Assembly: GCA_937922925.1 (NCBI GenBank)
Contig: CALAKU010000024.1
Location: 1-64,000, forward strand
Source: an uncultured Arenicella sp.
GTDB taxonomy: Bacteria > Pseudomonadota > Gammaproteobacteria > Arenicellales > Arenicellaceae
Direction: 5' to 3'
Length of the DNA: 64,000 nt
Numbering within the stretch: the stretch's first letter is position 1; the number at the start of each line of letters is the position of its first letter. The notes below the pieces were generated by a model, which ran no database searches, was not told the origin of the DNA, and saw only the letters and a list, made by a program, of their open reading frames with translations. A program made the position numbers and the translations under genes. This document shows positions 63,485 through 64,000 of this stretch, in pieces.

Positions 63485-63805
63485 CTAATGAGGTAGGTGT
63501 CTAGAATGTAGTGCTTGATTTTGCCATTCAATAACAGAATCATCTCTCGAGTCTTCTAGGCTCTGTCGACAGCTGGCGATTTCATTTTCGGATAAATTCA
63601 GGGAAACCAATATTTTATTAAATAGCTCGTTTAGTTGATCGTCATCGGTGGCGATTGCAATCGAACCCATCTTGAAAAGAATGGCGTGATCATGCAGTTT
63701 TAAATACGAAATCTTCCTTGTTTTCGCGATCCGCACAAAATTGCTCATCAAGCTAACTGTTGCAGCACTCAAGCGAAAATTATGGACATAGGCAATATTC
63801 ACCAT
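63485..63805 (-). CDS. Hypothetical protein
   Basis: This 106-residue protein is mixed alpha/beta with no signal or membrane segment (VNIAYVHNFRLSAATVSLM, then LKLHDHAILFKMGSIAIAT, then a C-terminal helix LNELFNKILVSLNLSENEI). AGGAG lies nine bases before the ATG, which supports it as real. The family is not recognised. Confidence 0.65.
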   Translation of the reverse strand: MVNIAYVHNFRLSAATVSLMSNFVRIAKTRKISYLKLHDHAILFKMGSIAIATDDDQLNELFNKILVSLNLSENEIASCRQSLEDSRDDSVIEWQNQALHSRHLPH

Positions 63806-63882
63806 TGTTCCATACTCCTATTTTTTACCAACCCAAGATCACTATACGTGGTTCGCTCGAGCGTGACTATAGTCCATACGTC

Positions 63883-63999
63883 TTAGTCCGAGCCGGTAAA
63901 GGCAGTGATTGCCTGCCGTTGAGCCCCTGATAGCCAACTATTAACTGAATGACACACGCTTATTGATTGATCCAGCATGTGCGATACTTTGCTCACCGG
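63883..63999 (-). CDS. Possible 3' end of a gene running off the window
   Basis: On the minus strand a frame is open from the window edge to a TAA at 63883-63885 and would encode about 38 residues, including VSHMLDQSISVCHSVNSWLS and ending AITAFTGSD. The composition looks protein-like, but the piece is too short to prove. If real it is the 3' end of a gene upstream of, and on the same strand as, the gene at 63485-63805. Confidence 0.3.
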   Translation of the reverse strand, partial: PVSKVSHMLDQSISVCHSVNSWLSGAQRQAITAFTGSD

Positions 64000-64000
64000 C

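Overview
The window reads as chromosome of a free-living, probably marine gammaproteobacterium. The evidence is an enterobacterial-style glnA-glnL-glnG (ntrBC) nitrogen regulon, an LpxO-type lipid A hydroxylase, a 7TM AraC regulator, a nickel superoxide dismutase, and very large secreted beta-rich proteins ending in thrombospondin type 3 calcium loops. I suspect an Arenicella-like lineage, but the genus cannot be proved from the sequence alone. I see no rRNA, tRNA, phage, transposase or CRISPR array.

Layout. 1-340: a 20-bp tandem array that runs into a REP-like hairpin. 341-2097: alanine dehydrogenase, divergent from an Lrp-type regulator. 2098-6534: the nitrogen regulon, with paired NtrC sites and a sigma-54 promoter before glnA and a near-ideal NtrC palindrome before glnL. 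6698-8873: an SH3/anchor protein, an overlapping 7TM-AraC regulator and a small secreted protein. 8955-10952: an orphan molybdenum oxidoreductase. 11238-12045: a 10-G tract, a possible micro-ORF and a TetR regulator. 12058-13242: the nickel SOD operon (small membrane protein, sodN, terminator, maturation protease). 13359-17673: short-chain dehydrogenases, an NTF2-like protein and a degenerate phosphatase-fold protein. 17738-20957: a surface-sugar acyltransferase and two small membrane proteins.

21039-23240 is the most interesting locus. It is a four-gene operon, roadblock / BLUF blue-light sensor / MglA-like small GTPase / roadblock, and looks like a light-responsive small G-protein switch. 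Divergent from it are aruH and aruI (arginine transaminase and 2-ketoarginine decarboxylase). 26344-29439: a peroxiredoxin and a penicillin-acylase-type amidase. 29522-33826: a giant parallel-beta-helix protein with a small Tat-like partner. 33996-40976: an alpha/beta hydrolase-OsmC fusion, a P450 with a PhyH-type oxygenase, a TPR-glycosyltransferase, a nitrilase and a stand-alone biotin synthase. 41145-49835: LpxO, a kelch protein, an HDAC-family deacetylase with an MFS exporter, a Lon-N-domain protein, a methyltransferase and small secreted or membrane proteins. 49886-56479: an alcohol dehydrogenase, an amidohydrolase, a DUF938 protein, a serine hydrolase, a YcaQ-like protein and a DUF2147 protein. 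56554-63218: a CSLREA beta-helix protein divergent from a 1704-residue protein with 14 repeats.

A recurring oddity is short tandem duplications of 13-21 bp, mostly between genes and often touching a stop or start codon. I count about ten sites, which suggests slippage-prone intergenic evolution. All functional calls come from reading motifs; no database search was run.
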